DNA from: Tumebacillus avium
GTDB lineage: Bacteria; Bacillota; Bacilli; Tumebacillales; Tumebacillaceae
Assembly (NCBI RefSeq): GCF_002162355.1
Contig: NZ_CP021434.1
Coordinates: 2,518,501-2,582,500, forward strand
Direction: 5' to 3'
Length of the DNA stretch: 64,000 nt
The notes beneath the pieces were generated by a model. The model was given only the letters and a program-made list of their open reading frames with translations. It was not told the DNA's origin and searched no databases. Shown here in pieces: positions 35,770-44,299 of the stretch. The translations under genes were made by a program, and so were the position numbers. Position 1 is the stretch's first letter. Every line of letters begins with the position of its first letter.

Positions 35770-36267
35770 TTGGAATTGCAGATTCAGCGCGCGCTGCAGG
35801 ACGCAGGCGCGATGACCGAATTTTTGAAGGAATTGGAACCGTTTGTCTACCGGGTTTGCTATCATCTGACCGGACATCAGCATGACGCCGAGGATTTGGC
35901 GCAGGACTCGCTGATGAAGGTCTGTCGAAATCTCCACACCTATCGGGGCGATTGTGCGATCCAGAGCTGGGTGTACCGGATCATTCTCAACACGCAGCGT
36001 GACGCGGTGCGGAAGAAGAAAAACGTCACGATGGTCGAGCTGTCTGAGACGGCTTCAACCAGCGAAGGATTCGAGACCCAGGTCAATATGAAAATGCTGA
36101 TCCAGAAAATGCTCGGCGAACTGACCGGCGTCGACCGCCAGATCTTTATTTTGCGGTTCGTGCAGGATTTGCCGTTAAAAGAAGTGGCTTCGCTGTTAGA
36201 GATGAAGGAAGCAACCGTCAAAACCAGGCTGTTCCGCCTGCGGGACCGGCTGAAAGGACATTTATAA
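35770..36267 (+). CDS. RNA polymerase ECF-type sigma factor
   Basis: 165 aa from TTG 35770, with GGGAGG about 10 nt upstream; the frame is open further upstream, but that part is not sigma-like. Region 2 (FVYRVCYHLTGHQHDAEDLAQDSLMKV, SWVYRIILN) and region 4 (DRQIFILRFVQDLPLKEVASLL then ATVKTRLFRLRDRL) are complete. Followed 28 bp later by its probable anti-sigma gene. It would direct transcription of an envelope or stress regulon and probably its own operon. Confidence 0.9.
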   Translation: MELQIQRALQDAGAMTEFLKELEPFVYRVCYHLTGHQHDAEDLAQDSLMKVCRNLHTYRGDCAIQSWVYRIILNTQRDAVRKKKNVTMVELSETASTSEGFETQVNMKMLIQKMLGELTGVDRQIFILRFVQDLPLKEVASLLEMKEATVKTRLFRLRDRLKGHL

Positions 36268-36295
36268 ACCGAACAGACTGGAGGTGAACGAGAAG

Positions 36296-37612
36296 ATGAT
36301 CCATTGCCAAGAAGTACAAGAAGCGATCTGGAGCGCCGACCTCACTCCGGAGATGATCGAGCATGTGCTGTCCTGCCCGAGCTGTCAGCAGGAACAGAAG
36401 CTGGTGCAGGGAGTCGGCATGACCCTGGACCTCGAAGAAATCCCAATGCCAAGCCGCTCGCTGCTTCCGTCCAATACGGAGATCGCCAAAGCGGTGAACG
36501 CCCACAGGTGGCGCCGGTTCTCCCGCATCGCCACAGCAGGCGTCGCAGCCGCCTGCGTGTTATTCCTCGCCGTGCAGGTGCCAGGCTACCTCAGCCAACC
36601 AAGCATGGACAAGGGCATGATGAGCATCGCAGGTGATGCGCCCGCACAACATGAAATGAGCAACGAGAATGACAGATTAAACGACACGTCCGCTTTTGAC
36701 ACCTCAGGGACTCAAAAACTAGATACGGCGAACAGCGCATCTCATGCGCTCAACCCCAAGATCACCGAACTGCTCAGCAAATACAGCTGGACGCCGTCCG
36801 GCGAGCCGTCCCATCAGCAGACGGTGACGATCCCGGAGACGTTCCAAGACCAGCCAGGCGTATTCCCGCTCGGTTTATACTGGGCGCAACATAACTTGTA
36901 TTCCAAAGACATCGGCCACGACCTGACCCGCTATCAGGGTGAGACGGTCGTCGCGCATACGATCCAGCTCAAAGAGATGTGGGATGACGGACTGAAGATG
37001 AACACCAATGCGATCGTGCTGGAAAAAGACGGCGAAGTCGTCGGCGCGTGGCTGGAGAAAGGCAGCGAGATGGCCGCATCGCTCCGCAAGCGCGACTTTG
37101 TCGACCTCGCAGGCGCTTCCTGGGACGAATGGCTGCAAGCACAGGGCTATGTCTCCTATACGGAAGGCCCGGACGCGGAGATGAAGGACTGGACGCCGCA
37201 GCAGGTGATCTTGAAATACTTTGAAGCGATCCAAAACGGCGGGTACGCGACCGCTTACAACCTGTACTCGAAAGCCTACCAGAGCACGTACTGGCACTAC
37301 GAGACGGGGCAGACCTTGATCGCCAAAGACTGGAGCACCGGCGGCCTGAGCCCGCAGAACATGTCGTTCGCCAAAGTGATCGACCTGCAGGCGGTGAAAA
37401 CGCCCGACGTCTGGGCGCCGTCCGAGTCATATCGCGGCTCCCGACTGGGACGCCAACTGGTCGGTGAGCAGCAATATCAAGTCACGGTCGATGTGAAATA
37501 TAAAACGCAGACCGAACAGACGGACGGGATCAACGCCCTGTACATCGGTGTCGTCAAAGAAAGCAAGGAAGCGCCGTGGAAGATCCAATGGATCGACAGC
37601 AGCGTCCATTAA
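36296..37612 (+). CDS. anti-sigma factor with zinc-finger ZAS domain and extracytoplasmic domain
   Basis: 438 aa. N-terminal ZAS signature with HVLSCPSC (HxxxCxxC), membrane helix about residues 78-98, and a 330-residue outer part with an NTF2-like C-terminal region (QQVILKYFEAIQNGGYATAYNLYS). GGAGGTG lies 12 nt before ATG 36296; an in-frame GTG at 36284 is too close to that site. It should hold the ECF sigma inactive until an envelope signal arrives. Confidence 0.85.
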   Translation: MIHCQEVQEAIWSADLTPEMIEHVLSCPSCQQEQKLVQGVGMTLDLEEIPMPSRSLLPSNTEIAKAVNAHRWRRFSRIATAGVAAACVLFLAVQVPGYLSQPSMDKGMMSIAGDAPAQHEMSNENDRLNDTSAFDTSGTQKLDTANSASHALNPKITELLSKYSWTPSGEPSHQQTVTIPETFQDQPGVFPLGLYWAQHNLYSKDIGHDLTRYQGETVVAHTIQLKEMWDDGLKMNTNAIVLEKDGEVVGAWLEKGSEMAASLRKRDFVDLAGASWDEWLQAQGYVSYTEGPDAEMKDWTPQQVILKYFEAIQNGGYATAYNLYSKAYQSTYWHYETGQTLIAKDWSTGGLSPQNMSFAKVIDLQAVKTPDVWAPSESYRGSRLGRQLVGEQQYQVTVDVKYKTQTEQTDGINALYIGVVKESKEAPWKIQWIDSSVH

Positions 37613-37625
37613 GAGCAAGCAACGC

Positions 37626-37664
37626 AAAAGCCTCTTTTCCTGCGCGGGAAAAGAGGCTTTTTAT
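37626..37664 (+). terminator. terminator of the sigma/anti-sigma operon
   Basis: AAAAGCCTCTTTTCC/GGAAAAGAGGCTTTTT hairpin. Confidence 0.88.
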
Positions 37665-37777
37665 GCGGTCAGATGATAGCAGAAAACGCTGAGCATCGAA
37701 ATGTGAATGCGCTCATAGCGCGCCCTTGCTAATTTCTGTATACTAGATTCAGATACTCAAAGGGGGTTCCACATTTC

Positions 37778-38824
37778 ATGAAAATTGATTTGCAATATGT
37801 AGTGGATTTCTTGGTCAGCTTGGTCAACATCCCGAGCCCCTCCGGCAATACGGAGCAAGTGATTCAATTCATCGAAGCAGAGTGTGCGCGCCTCGGCGTG
37901 GAAAACAAGCGCAACAACAAGGGCGGCCTGATCCTGTCCGTTCCGGGCCAAAACACCGATGTGCACCGCGTTTTGACCGCACACGTGGACACGCTTGGCG
38001 CGATGGTCAAAGAGATCAAAGGCAACGGCCGGCTCAAGCTCACCTTGATCGGCGGCTTTGCGTTTAACGCGATCGAAGGCGAATACTGCACCGTGGAAAC
38101 GGCTGACGGCAAGTTCATCACCGGCACGATCCAGTCGACCCATGCGTCCGTCCACGTCCACAAGGACACCCGCACGCATGAGCGCAACGCCGACACGATG
38201 GAAGTCCGCCTTGACGCTGTGGTGAAAAACGCGGACGATGTGCGCGAACTGGGCATCGAAGTCGGCGACTTCGTTTCCTTCAACCCGCGCTGCGAAGTGA
38301 CCGACACCGGATTTATCAAAACTCGTCACCTCGATGACAAAGCATCGGTGGCCTGCATGTTTGGCGCGCTGAAATCGGTGCTGGAGAGCGGCGAGCAATT
38401 GCCGTACACCACTCATTTCCTGATCTCCAACAACGAAGAGATCGGCTACGGCGCGAACTCGAACATCCCGCCGCAAACGGTGGAGTTCCTGGCGATCGAC
38501 ATGGGTGCGATCGGCGACGGCCAGACCACCGACGAATACTGCGTTTCGATCTGCGCGAAAGACTCCTCCGGCCCGTACCACTATGGCATGCGCAAACACC
38601 TCGTGGAGCTGGCGAAAGTCAACGGCCTGAACTACGCGGTCGACATCTACCCGTTCTACGGTTCCGATGCGTCGGCAGCGATGAGCGCAGGCGTCGACGT
38701 CAAACACGGTCTGATCGGCCCGGGCATCGACGCGTCGCACTCGATGGAGCGCACGCACAAGACTTCTTTTGAAAACTCGGTCAAACTGATCGTTGCCTAC
38801 CTGCAAAGCGATCTGGTAAAGTAG
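37778..38824 (+). CDS. M42 family metallopeptidase (aminopeptidase/endoglucanase-type)
   Basis: 348 aa, full length for M42. Metal and catalytic residues: TAHVDTLG (His, Asp), TRHLDDKASV (Asp), NNEEIGYGAN (Glu-Glu), AIDMGAIGD (Asp) and the C-terminal HSMERTH (His). Such tetrahedral-complex peptidases trim peptides in the cytoplasm. AAGGGGG precedes the ATG. Own terminator. Confidence 0.92.
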   Translation: MKIDLQYVVDFLVSLVNIPSPSGNTEQVIQFIEAECARLGVENKRNNKGGLILSVPGQNTDVHRVLTAHVDTLGAMVKEIKGNGRLKLTLIGGFAFNAIEGEYCTVETADGKFITGTIQSTHASVHVHKDTRTHERNADTMEVRLDAVVKNADDVRELGIEVGDFVSFNPRCEVTDTGFIKTRHLDDKASVACMFGALKSVLESGEQLPYTTHFLISNNEEIGYGANSNIPPQTVEFLAIDMGAIGDGQTTDEYCVSICAKDSSGPYHYGMRKHLVELAKVNGLNYAVDIYPFYGSDASAAMSAGVDVKHGLIGPGIDASHSMERTHKTSFENSVKLIVAYLQSDLVK

Positions 38825-38848
38825 GAGCGTAAATATTCTGCATTTCAC

Positions 38849-38880
38849 ACACGGGAGGTCATCGCCTCCCGTGTTTTTTA
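38849..38880 (+). terminator. rho-independent terminator
   Basis: ACACGGGAGG/CCTCCCGTGT hairpin with TTTTTT after the M42 gene. Confidence 0.88.
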
Positions 38881-38901
38881 TCGAGAGGGGTATAGGGAAC
38901 G

Positions 38902-40151
38902 ATGAATCAGCCGAGCATCACGTACAGTCAAGGCATCGCGTTGTATATGGGGGCGGTGCTGGGCTCCGGCATCCTGATCCTGCCCGGCTACACGGCGGTG
39001 GCAGCCGGGCCGGCCGCTTTGATCTCCTGGATTTTTCTGTCCCTGCTGAGCATTCCGCTCGCCTATTCTTTTGCGCGGCTGGCCTTGCGCTACAAGGATG
39101 TCGGCGGGATTTTTACGATCGTCAAAAATGCGTTTGGGCATACGGCCGGAGCGCTGGTCGGCTGGTACTTTTTTGTCTGGTCGGCGGTGGGGGAGTCGGT
39201 GGTCTGCGTGACCGGGGCGAGCTACATCGGGGCGGCGTTTGGCTGGGAGCGCGATGCGGTCTGGCTGACGGCGTTTCTGTTTTTGTCGGTGACGGTGGGG
39301 ATCAACCTGTTGGGGAGGGCGTGTCGCTTTTGCTTAGCGGGCTGGTTCTGCTGATGCTGGTGGCGACGGTGATCTTCTCGCTGCCGCATGTGGAAGCGGA
39401 GGCGTTTACGCCGTTTGCGCCGCAGGGTTGGACAGCCGTCGGGACGGCGGGCGTCTTGATCTTCTGGGCCTTTTTCGGCTGGGAGTCGATCACGCACCTC
39501 GTGCCGGAATTTAAACATCCGGAGCGGGACGTGATGCGCAGCACGTGGATGAGCGTGCTCTTGGTCGGGCTGGTCTACATCTCGCTGGCGTTTGTGACGA
39601 TCGGCACAGGGATGTACGGCGGAGCGAGCAACGATGCGCCTTTGGCCTTGTTGATGCAGCAAGCGCTGGGAGTCGGGGCGGGGATCGCCACGGCGGTGGT
39701 CGCCTGCATCGTCTGTGTTGGCACGATGAACGTGTTTTTTGCCTCTTCATCGCGGATGGGTTATGCGTTGGCGCGCGACGGCGTGCTGCCGTCCTTCCTG
39801 CAGGCGACGAGCAAACGCGGGGTGCCGCACCGCTCGCTCTTGCTCCTGTATGGGACGAATGCGGTGACGATGGGCGTGTGTTATCTCTTTGCAGTCTCGA
39901 TGGACCAAGTGATGCTGGTGCCGGTGACCTTGGGCATTCTCGTCTACATCATCGCCACGCTGGCTTGTGTGAAGCTGCTCTGGGATGACAAGATCGGGCG
40001 CTTCAGCTCGATCCTCTCCGCTTTGTTCTGTCTTGCCGTAGCGCCTTTTGCCGAAGGGTTCCTGTTCGTGCCGGTCGTGGTGACGGCGGCGTGCCTGCTG
40101 TATTTGCGGCTGAAAAAGGGCAAAGTAAACAAGGAAATCTCAGCCTCCTAA
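38902..40151 (+). pseudogene. APC-family amino acid permease, frameshifted
   Basis: Residues 1-140 (MNQPSITYSQGIALYMGAVLGSGILILPG onward) lie in one frame ending at 39354; the rest of an APC transporter continues in another frame from about 39330 (VSLLLSGLVLLMLVA) to 40151. The shift is near GGGGAGGGC at 39313-39321, where a small deletion would also explain a shortened loop. Together they make about 415 aa with 12 helices. A real inactivating mutation or a sequencing error in a G run. Confidence 0.8.
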
Positions 40152-40167
40152 AGAAGAGGGGATTCAC

Positions 40168-40638
40168 TTGTTGGAGAAATGGATTTTGTACGGGTCAGAG
40201 ATCGGCACCATCCTCGCGCTTTTGTTGTTTGTGCCGAAACGGAGGCTGCGCGAGGCGATAGTGCTGTTTATGTTCCCACAGTTGATCACATGGGCGACCG
40301 GGCTGTTCGTCGTCGAGTTGAGACTGATCGAGTATCCGTACCGTTCGCTTCCCAATGTCACGCGCTCCAGTCTCGACTTTGAGTTTTTTGTTTATCCGGC
40401 GCTGATCGTCCTGTTCAATCTGTATTACCCGGAGCGAGGCGCCAAGGAAAAACGGTTTTGGCTGTATGCCGGAGTGGCAGGGGCGATCACGTTTTATGAA
40501 GTGCTGCTGGAAAAATACACCGACCTGATTGCGTATCACGGATGGGCGTGGTACTGGTCGTTCGTGACCGTGTGGGTCACGTTATACATCAGTCGCCGGT
40601 ATTTTGTCTGGTTTCGCAAATCATTGGCAGGCGGGTGA
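40168..40638 (+). CDS. CBO0543-type membrane protein
   Basis: 156 aa, about five membrane helices, with conserved-looking VVELRLIEYPYRSLPNVTRSSL and a C-terminal RRYFVWFRK. Resembles the CBO0543 family of Bacilli (recalled). TTG start with AAGAGGGG upstream. A paralogue follows 5 nt after its stop. Function unknown. Confidence 0.7.
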   Translation: MLEKWILYGSEIGTILALLLFVPKRRLREAIVLFMFPQLITWATGLFVVELRLIEYPYRSLPNVTRSSLDFEFFVYPALIVLFNLYYPERGAKEKRFWLYAGVAGAITFYEVLLEKYTDLIAYHGWAWYWSFVTVWVTLYISRRYFVWFRKSLAGG

Positions 40639-40643
40639 GCGGC

Positions 40644-41141
40644 ATGCGAGAAGACACTTGGGTCTTGATTCTTTTTTGGCTGATCATCCCGCTTGTTTTG
40701 TATCTGCTGGTTCCAAGCAGGAAAGTAAAGCATGCCCATATCCTGTTTTGGTTTGCGCAGTTCATCATGTGGGACATGGATATTATTGACGTACAGTTTA
40801 ACTTGATACAGTTCCCGTACCGGATATTTGAATACGCCTCGAAAACGAGCTTTACCTTGCACTATCTGGTCTTTCCGTCGATCTGCGTGATTTTTACGCT
40901 GTATCGGCCGGAGCGGCGTTCTTGGGTGGTGCGGGCAGGTTATGACCTGCTCTGGACGGCGGGTATCACTGCATTTTTGTTTGCGCTGGATGCCTTCACC
41001 CAATTGATGCATCTCGTCCAGCGCAGCGTCCTGTTTCGCTTGTTTGTCGTGTATCTGTTGCTGGGGCTCACACGCCTTTTTTACGTCTGGTATCGAAAAG
41101 GATTCCGATCAGCGGAAGACGGGACAGAGTCTGCGGCGTGA
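40644..41141 (+). CDS. CBO0543-type membrane protein, paralogue
   Basis: 165 aa from ATG 40644 (the open frame extends upstream inside the preceding gene). Same layout as its neighbour: IIDVQFNLIQFPYRIFEYASKTS corresponds to the VVELRLIEYPYRSLPN segment, ending RLFYVWYRKGF. Probably a tandem duplication with translational coupling. Its last 74 bp overlap the convergent flippase gene. Confidence 0.7.
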   Translation: MREDTWVLILFWLIIPLVLYLLVPSRKVKHAHILFWFAQFIMWDMDIIDVQFNLIQFPYRIFEYASKTSFTLHYLVFPSICVIFTLYRPERRSWVVRAGYDLLWTAGITAFLFALDAFTQLMHLVQRSVLFRLFVVYLLLGLTRLFYVWYRKGFRSAEDGTESAA

Positions 41142-42615
41142 TCTCTTGGGCGTACATCAAGATCCACCCGCAGAGCAGCATCGCTCCTGCACCCCAGGCG
41201 AGGGGCAGGGCGGTGAAGGAAAAGGGCTTCGGCGCATGCAAAGCGATCAAGAGCAGCGCGGCGGCGGCCAAGGCGGCTTGGACGGAGCGGTACAAGGTGC
41301 GCCACGGCACGGTCAGCGTCGTGTACTGCCGGAGCATCCAGAGCAGCGACCCGGTCTGCACCAGCGCAGACGCCGCAAACGCCAAGGCAAAGCCGCTGCG
41401 TCCTGCCTGCCAGAGCCCAAACGCGGCACAGATCATCCCCAGCCGCACCGCATCGCCGAGCAGTCCGGCATAGAGCAGCGCCCGGCTCCGGCCTTGCGCC
41501 TGCAAGAGCGAGGACAGGGGCGCCTGCAAATACAACGGCAAGGCCGCCGGAGCGAGCAGCAAGAGCATCATCGCCGCTTCGGGAGCGTGAAACCACCCGG
41601 CCAGCGTCGGGGCGAGCACCAGCGCCGCTCCGGTCGCCGGGACAGCGATCATCATCACCGCGCCGATGATCCGCCGCAGATGCACGGCAAACGCCCGTCC
41701 GCCGCTTGCTGCCCGCTCGGCCGACGCGAGAGGCAGGTGCGCCGTGGCGATGCCGTCGGTCAGCACCATCGGGGCGCAAAGCAGGGGCAAGGCGATCGTC
41801 GCGTACTCGGCAATCAGTTGCGAGGCCGCCGCTTCGCCATGCGACCTTGAGAGCAGCTCATGCGCCAAAGGCAGCTCCAGCGCATAGCCGAGGCTGGCCA
41901 GCAGCGATTGGCCGGTCGGGGCAAACGACATCCGCAGCACGCTGAACAGGCTGCCCGGCGTTTTGTCGCGCACGACTCCGCGTTTTTTGACTTCGAGCCA
42001 CAGCACCGTCCCCAGAAACAGCCCGGCCACCGCTTCCCCGGCCGTCAGCGTCAAAATCCCCACTTCAGCCGCCTGCGCATGTTCCACAGATAGATAAGGA
42101 AGCAGAAAAATCAGCGCCGCCAGCCGGACGCCCACTTCGACGAGTTGGGCAAAGGCGGGCGAATAGGTGCTGCCAAGCCCCAGCAGCATGCCGCGCAGGC
42201 TGCCTGTCACACACATCAAGAGCAAAAGCGGCACGGCCGTTTCCAGCAGCCGCGCAAACTCGCTTTTTTCGATTCCGTCCTGTACAGCCAGCGCTGACAA
42301 CAGGCCGATCATCAGCAGGGCAAACCCGGCCGCGCACCCCGTTCCCCGCCAGGCGGCGCGAAGCAGCGACCGTGGCACCGGGCGGCCCGCTTCCAGCACG
42401 GCCGACGCAAACAGCCGGGTCAGCGCTTGGGGCAGCCCGATCGAGCCGAGGGTCGTCGCCACGCCGATCAAAGGGAGCAGGATGCGAAACTCCGCGCTTT
42501 CCGCCAGCCCCAGCTCCGCCACAAAACGTGCCAAAAACAAAAGCCCCAGCAGCCGCGACACCAGCTCTGACAGGCTCAAAATGCTCGATTCCCGCACCGG
42601 AAAAGGCTGAACCAC
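41068..42615 (-). CDS. SpoVB/MurJ-like polysaccharide flippase
   Basis: 515 aa with about 14 membrane helices; N-terminal VSRLLGLLFLARFV and overall length fit the stage V sporulation protein B / polysaccharide biosynthesis flippase group of the MVF superfamily, which exports lipid-linked cell-wall or cortex precursors. GTG start with GGAGGTG upstream. High G+C. The 3' end overlaps the convergent CBO0543-type gene. Confidence 0.82.
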   Translation of the reverse strand: MVQPFPVRESSILSLSELVSRLLGLLFLARFVAELGLAESAEFRILLPLIGVATTLGSIGLPQALTRLFASAVLEAGRPVPRSLLRAAWRGTGCAAGFALLMIGLLSALAVQDGIEKSEFARLLETAVPLLLLMCVTGSLRGMLLGLGSTYSPAFAQLVEVGVRLAALIFLLPYLSVEHAQAAEVGILTLTAGEAVAGLFLGTVLWLEVKKRGVVRDKTPGSLFSVLRMSFAPTGQSLLASLGYALELPLAHELLSRSHGEAAASQLIAEYATIALPLLCAPMVLTDGIATAHLPLASAERAASGGRAFAVHLRRIIGAVMMIAVPATGAALVLAPTLAGWFHAPEAAMMLLLLAPAALPLYLQAPLSSLLQAQGRSRALLYAGLLGDAVRLGMICAAFGLWQAGRSGFALAFAASALVQTGSLLWMLRQYTTLTVPWRTLYRSVQAALAAAALLLIALHAPKPFSFTALPLAWGAGAMLLCGWILMYAQEITPQTLSRLPLIGILFDTRRKKGV

Positions 42616-42707
42616 AACCTACACCTCCATGTCCTCTTCAGGGTATGAAGGCGGGCGTTTAAACATGTCCTCCATAGCGCACAGTATCTGGTGTGAGGTG
42701 AGAGAAC

Positions 42708-42887
42708 ATGGTCAAAGTCTACAACAAAGAAACGGGCGCCTTGATCTGGAACGGCGCAGACGATCAGGTGCCGGCGGCCGTCGGGATCGGCGACGAGATC
42801 TCTTTTGTGGAAGATACGTACGTCATTGAGGAGATCAAGCCGGACGGCGGCGACATGGCGCTGTTTGTCCGCCATCTGCAGAGTTGA
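42708..42887 (+). CDS. small hypothetical protein
   Basis: 59 aa (MVKVYNKETGALIWNGADDQ onward), beta-rich, with GAGGTGA 7 nt before the ATG and normal codon use for the region. No family recognised. It is followed 45 bp later by another small gene in the same direction. Confidence 0.6.
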   Translation: MVKVYNKETGALIWNGADDQVPAAVGIGDEISFVEDTYVIEEIKPDGGDMALFVRHLQS

Positions 42888-42932
42888 TGACCGCCCCCTT
42901 TATGGTAAAGTAAAGAAAAAGGGGGAATCGTG

Positions 42933-43202
42933 ATGGGAATCAAATACGAAAATATGCCGCCGGAGATGCTGGAACAGTTTCGCAATGACATGCGGACATT
43001 GCCTTATGAACAGTTCCTGGAGTGGTCGGCGACGGAACGCCAGCAGGTGGTAGCGCTGATGATCGCTGATTTTGAATCGTTTATGACGCCCGATGAGCGG
43101 ATGGACCTGCGCGAGGCGTACTTGTCGACGCTCAAAGATGCTGACCGCCAGCGCGCGATGTACGAGCAGTATCAGGCGGCGCTGACACGGCGTTTGCATT
43201 AA
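42933..43202 (+). CDS. small hypothetical helical protein
   Basis: 89 aa, acidic and helical, no signal or membrane segment. GGGGGAA 6-8 nt before ATG 42933 (a GTG lies one codon earlier). A terminator follows directly. Function unknown. Confidence 0.7.
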   Translation: MGIKYENMPPEMLEQFRNDMRTLPYEQFLEWSATERQQVVALMIADFESFMTPDERMDLREAYLSTLKDADRQRAMYEQYQAALTRRLH

Positions 43203-43243
43203 AAGAGAGGTCAAGCGGAGGGAATCCGGTTGACCTCTTTTTG
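43203..43243. terminator. terminator between convergent genes
   Basis: AGAGGTCAA/TTGACCTCT stem with a long loop and TTTTT, between the small helical protein and the MBL hydrolase gene. Confidence 0.75.
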
Positions 43244-43250
43244 TGTTGGG

Positions 43251-44213
43251 TTATTGCGCTTTCAACTGAGCGAACAGTTTTTGGATATTGCCGGGGAACA
43301 TGCTGTAGAAATCCCAATCTTCGTAAGCGGACGGGATGTTCAGGTCGGCGAGGCCTGCTTCGGTGCCGTCGTTTTGGATGTGGGTTTCGACGAGCTGATG
43401 CAGGTCGAGCAGATATTGTTTGTTGGCGCGGACGTCTTCGATCGTGCCAAGCGGGCCGTGGCCGGGGACGAACCGGTCCGCGTCGAACTGTTCGATCTGT
43501 TCGAGGACCTCGATCCACTCGCGCTCGTTGGCGTTCCAGAAGGCGAGATGGGTGCGGACGAACAGCAGGTCGCCCATGAAAATGATCTTGTCCTGCGGCA
43601 GGTAGACAAAAATGTCGCTGGGGGAGTGGCCGCCGCCCAAGGTGATCAGCTCCGCGCTGCGGCGGGAACCGTGCAGGGTCATTTTGTTTTCAAAGGTGAC
43701 GTTTGGCACGGTGATCTTCAATGTGTCAAACGTGGAAGCGATTTCGTGGAACTGGGTGAGCTCGGCGGCGAACGCTTGCTTTTGCGCGTCGTCGGTTGCG
43801 TTGTCGAATTGGTCCTGCAGAGCCTGCAGTTGGGCGGGTGCCTGCTCTTTGATCGCGGCGATGCGGGCCGGGAGATGCTCGGCCATGAGATTTTTGGTGA
43901 TCTCGGTGGCGATGATCGAGACATCAGCGTACACTTGGTTGCCGCGCACGTGGTCGCCGTGCCAGTGGGTGTTGACCATGTGGCGCACGGGGTTGCCGGT
44001 GATCGCTTCGGCCAGCGTGCGCAGTTCGAGCGCCGCTTGCGGGGTGAGGAAGGCGTCGATGACGAGCACCGACTCGCCGAGATCGATAAAGCCGCCGTTG
44101 GAGAACGCGCCCATATGCTCTTTGACAATGGCCGCGTATACGCCGTCGGCGAGCTGCTGCAAGGTGAAGTGTTTGGCAGCAGGAAGGGTATTGGTTGTGG
44201 TCGTTGTGGTCAT
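43251..44213 (-). CDS. MBL-fold metallo-hydrolase
   Basis: 320 aa. Metallo-beta-lactamase motif NTHWHGDHVRGN (about residue 87), later ligands in GGGHSPSD, FMGDLL and VPGHGP. An insertion of about 50 helical residues after motif 2 (LQALQDQFDNATDDAQKQ) is typical of cytoplasmic/periplasmic MBL hydrolases with a cap. Start uncertain between ATG 44213 and GTG 44225. The substrate cannot be inferred. Confidence 0.85.
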   Translation of the reverse strand: MTTTTTTNTLPAAKHFTLQQLADGVYAAIVKEHMGAFSNGGFIDLGESVLVIDAFLTPQAALELRTLAEAITGNPVRHMVNTHWHGDHVRGNQVYADVSIIATEITKNLMAEHLPARIAAIKEQAPAQLQALQDQFDNATDDAQKQAFAAELTQFHEIASTFDTLKITVPNVTFENKMTLHGSRRSAELITLGGGHSPSDIFVYLPQDKIIFMGDLLFVRTHLAFWNANEREWIEVLEQIEQFDADRFVPGHGPLGTIEDVRANKQYLLDLHQLVETHIQNDGTEAGLADLNIPSAYEDWDFYSMFPGNIQKLFAQLKAQ

Positions 44214-44252
44214 GAGGAAGGTCACACTCCCGTTTTTCTATAATTGTACAGC

Positions 44253-44291
44253 AAAAAAAAGACTGGCATGGGAGTGATTGCCAGTCTTTTT
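44253..44291 (-). terminator. terminator of the repeat-protein gene
   Basis: AGACTGGCA/TGCCAGTCT hairpin with T tract on the minus strand after 44300. Confidence 0.8.
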
Positions 44292-44299
44292 GGTGATTT

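Noticed and set aside
37757-38848. Long minus-strand reading frame of 363 codons opposite the M42 peptidase gene
   Set aside because: Exact antisense of a clear enzyme gene; His/Arg/Val-rich shadow composition typical of high-G+C antisense frames.
43230-44243. 337-codon plus-strand frame opposite the MBL hydrolase
   Set aside because: Antisense of a gene with complete metal-binding motifs.
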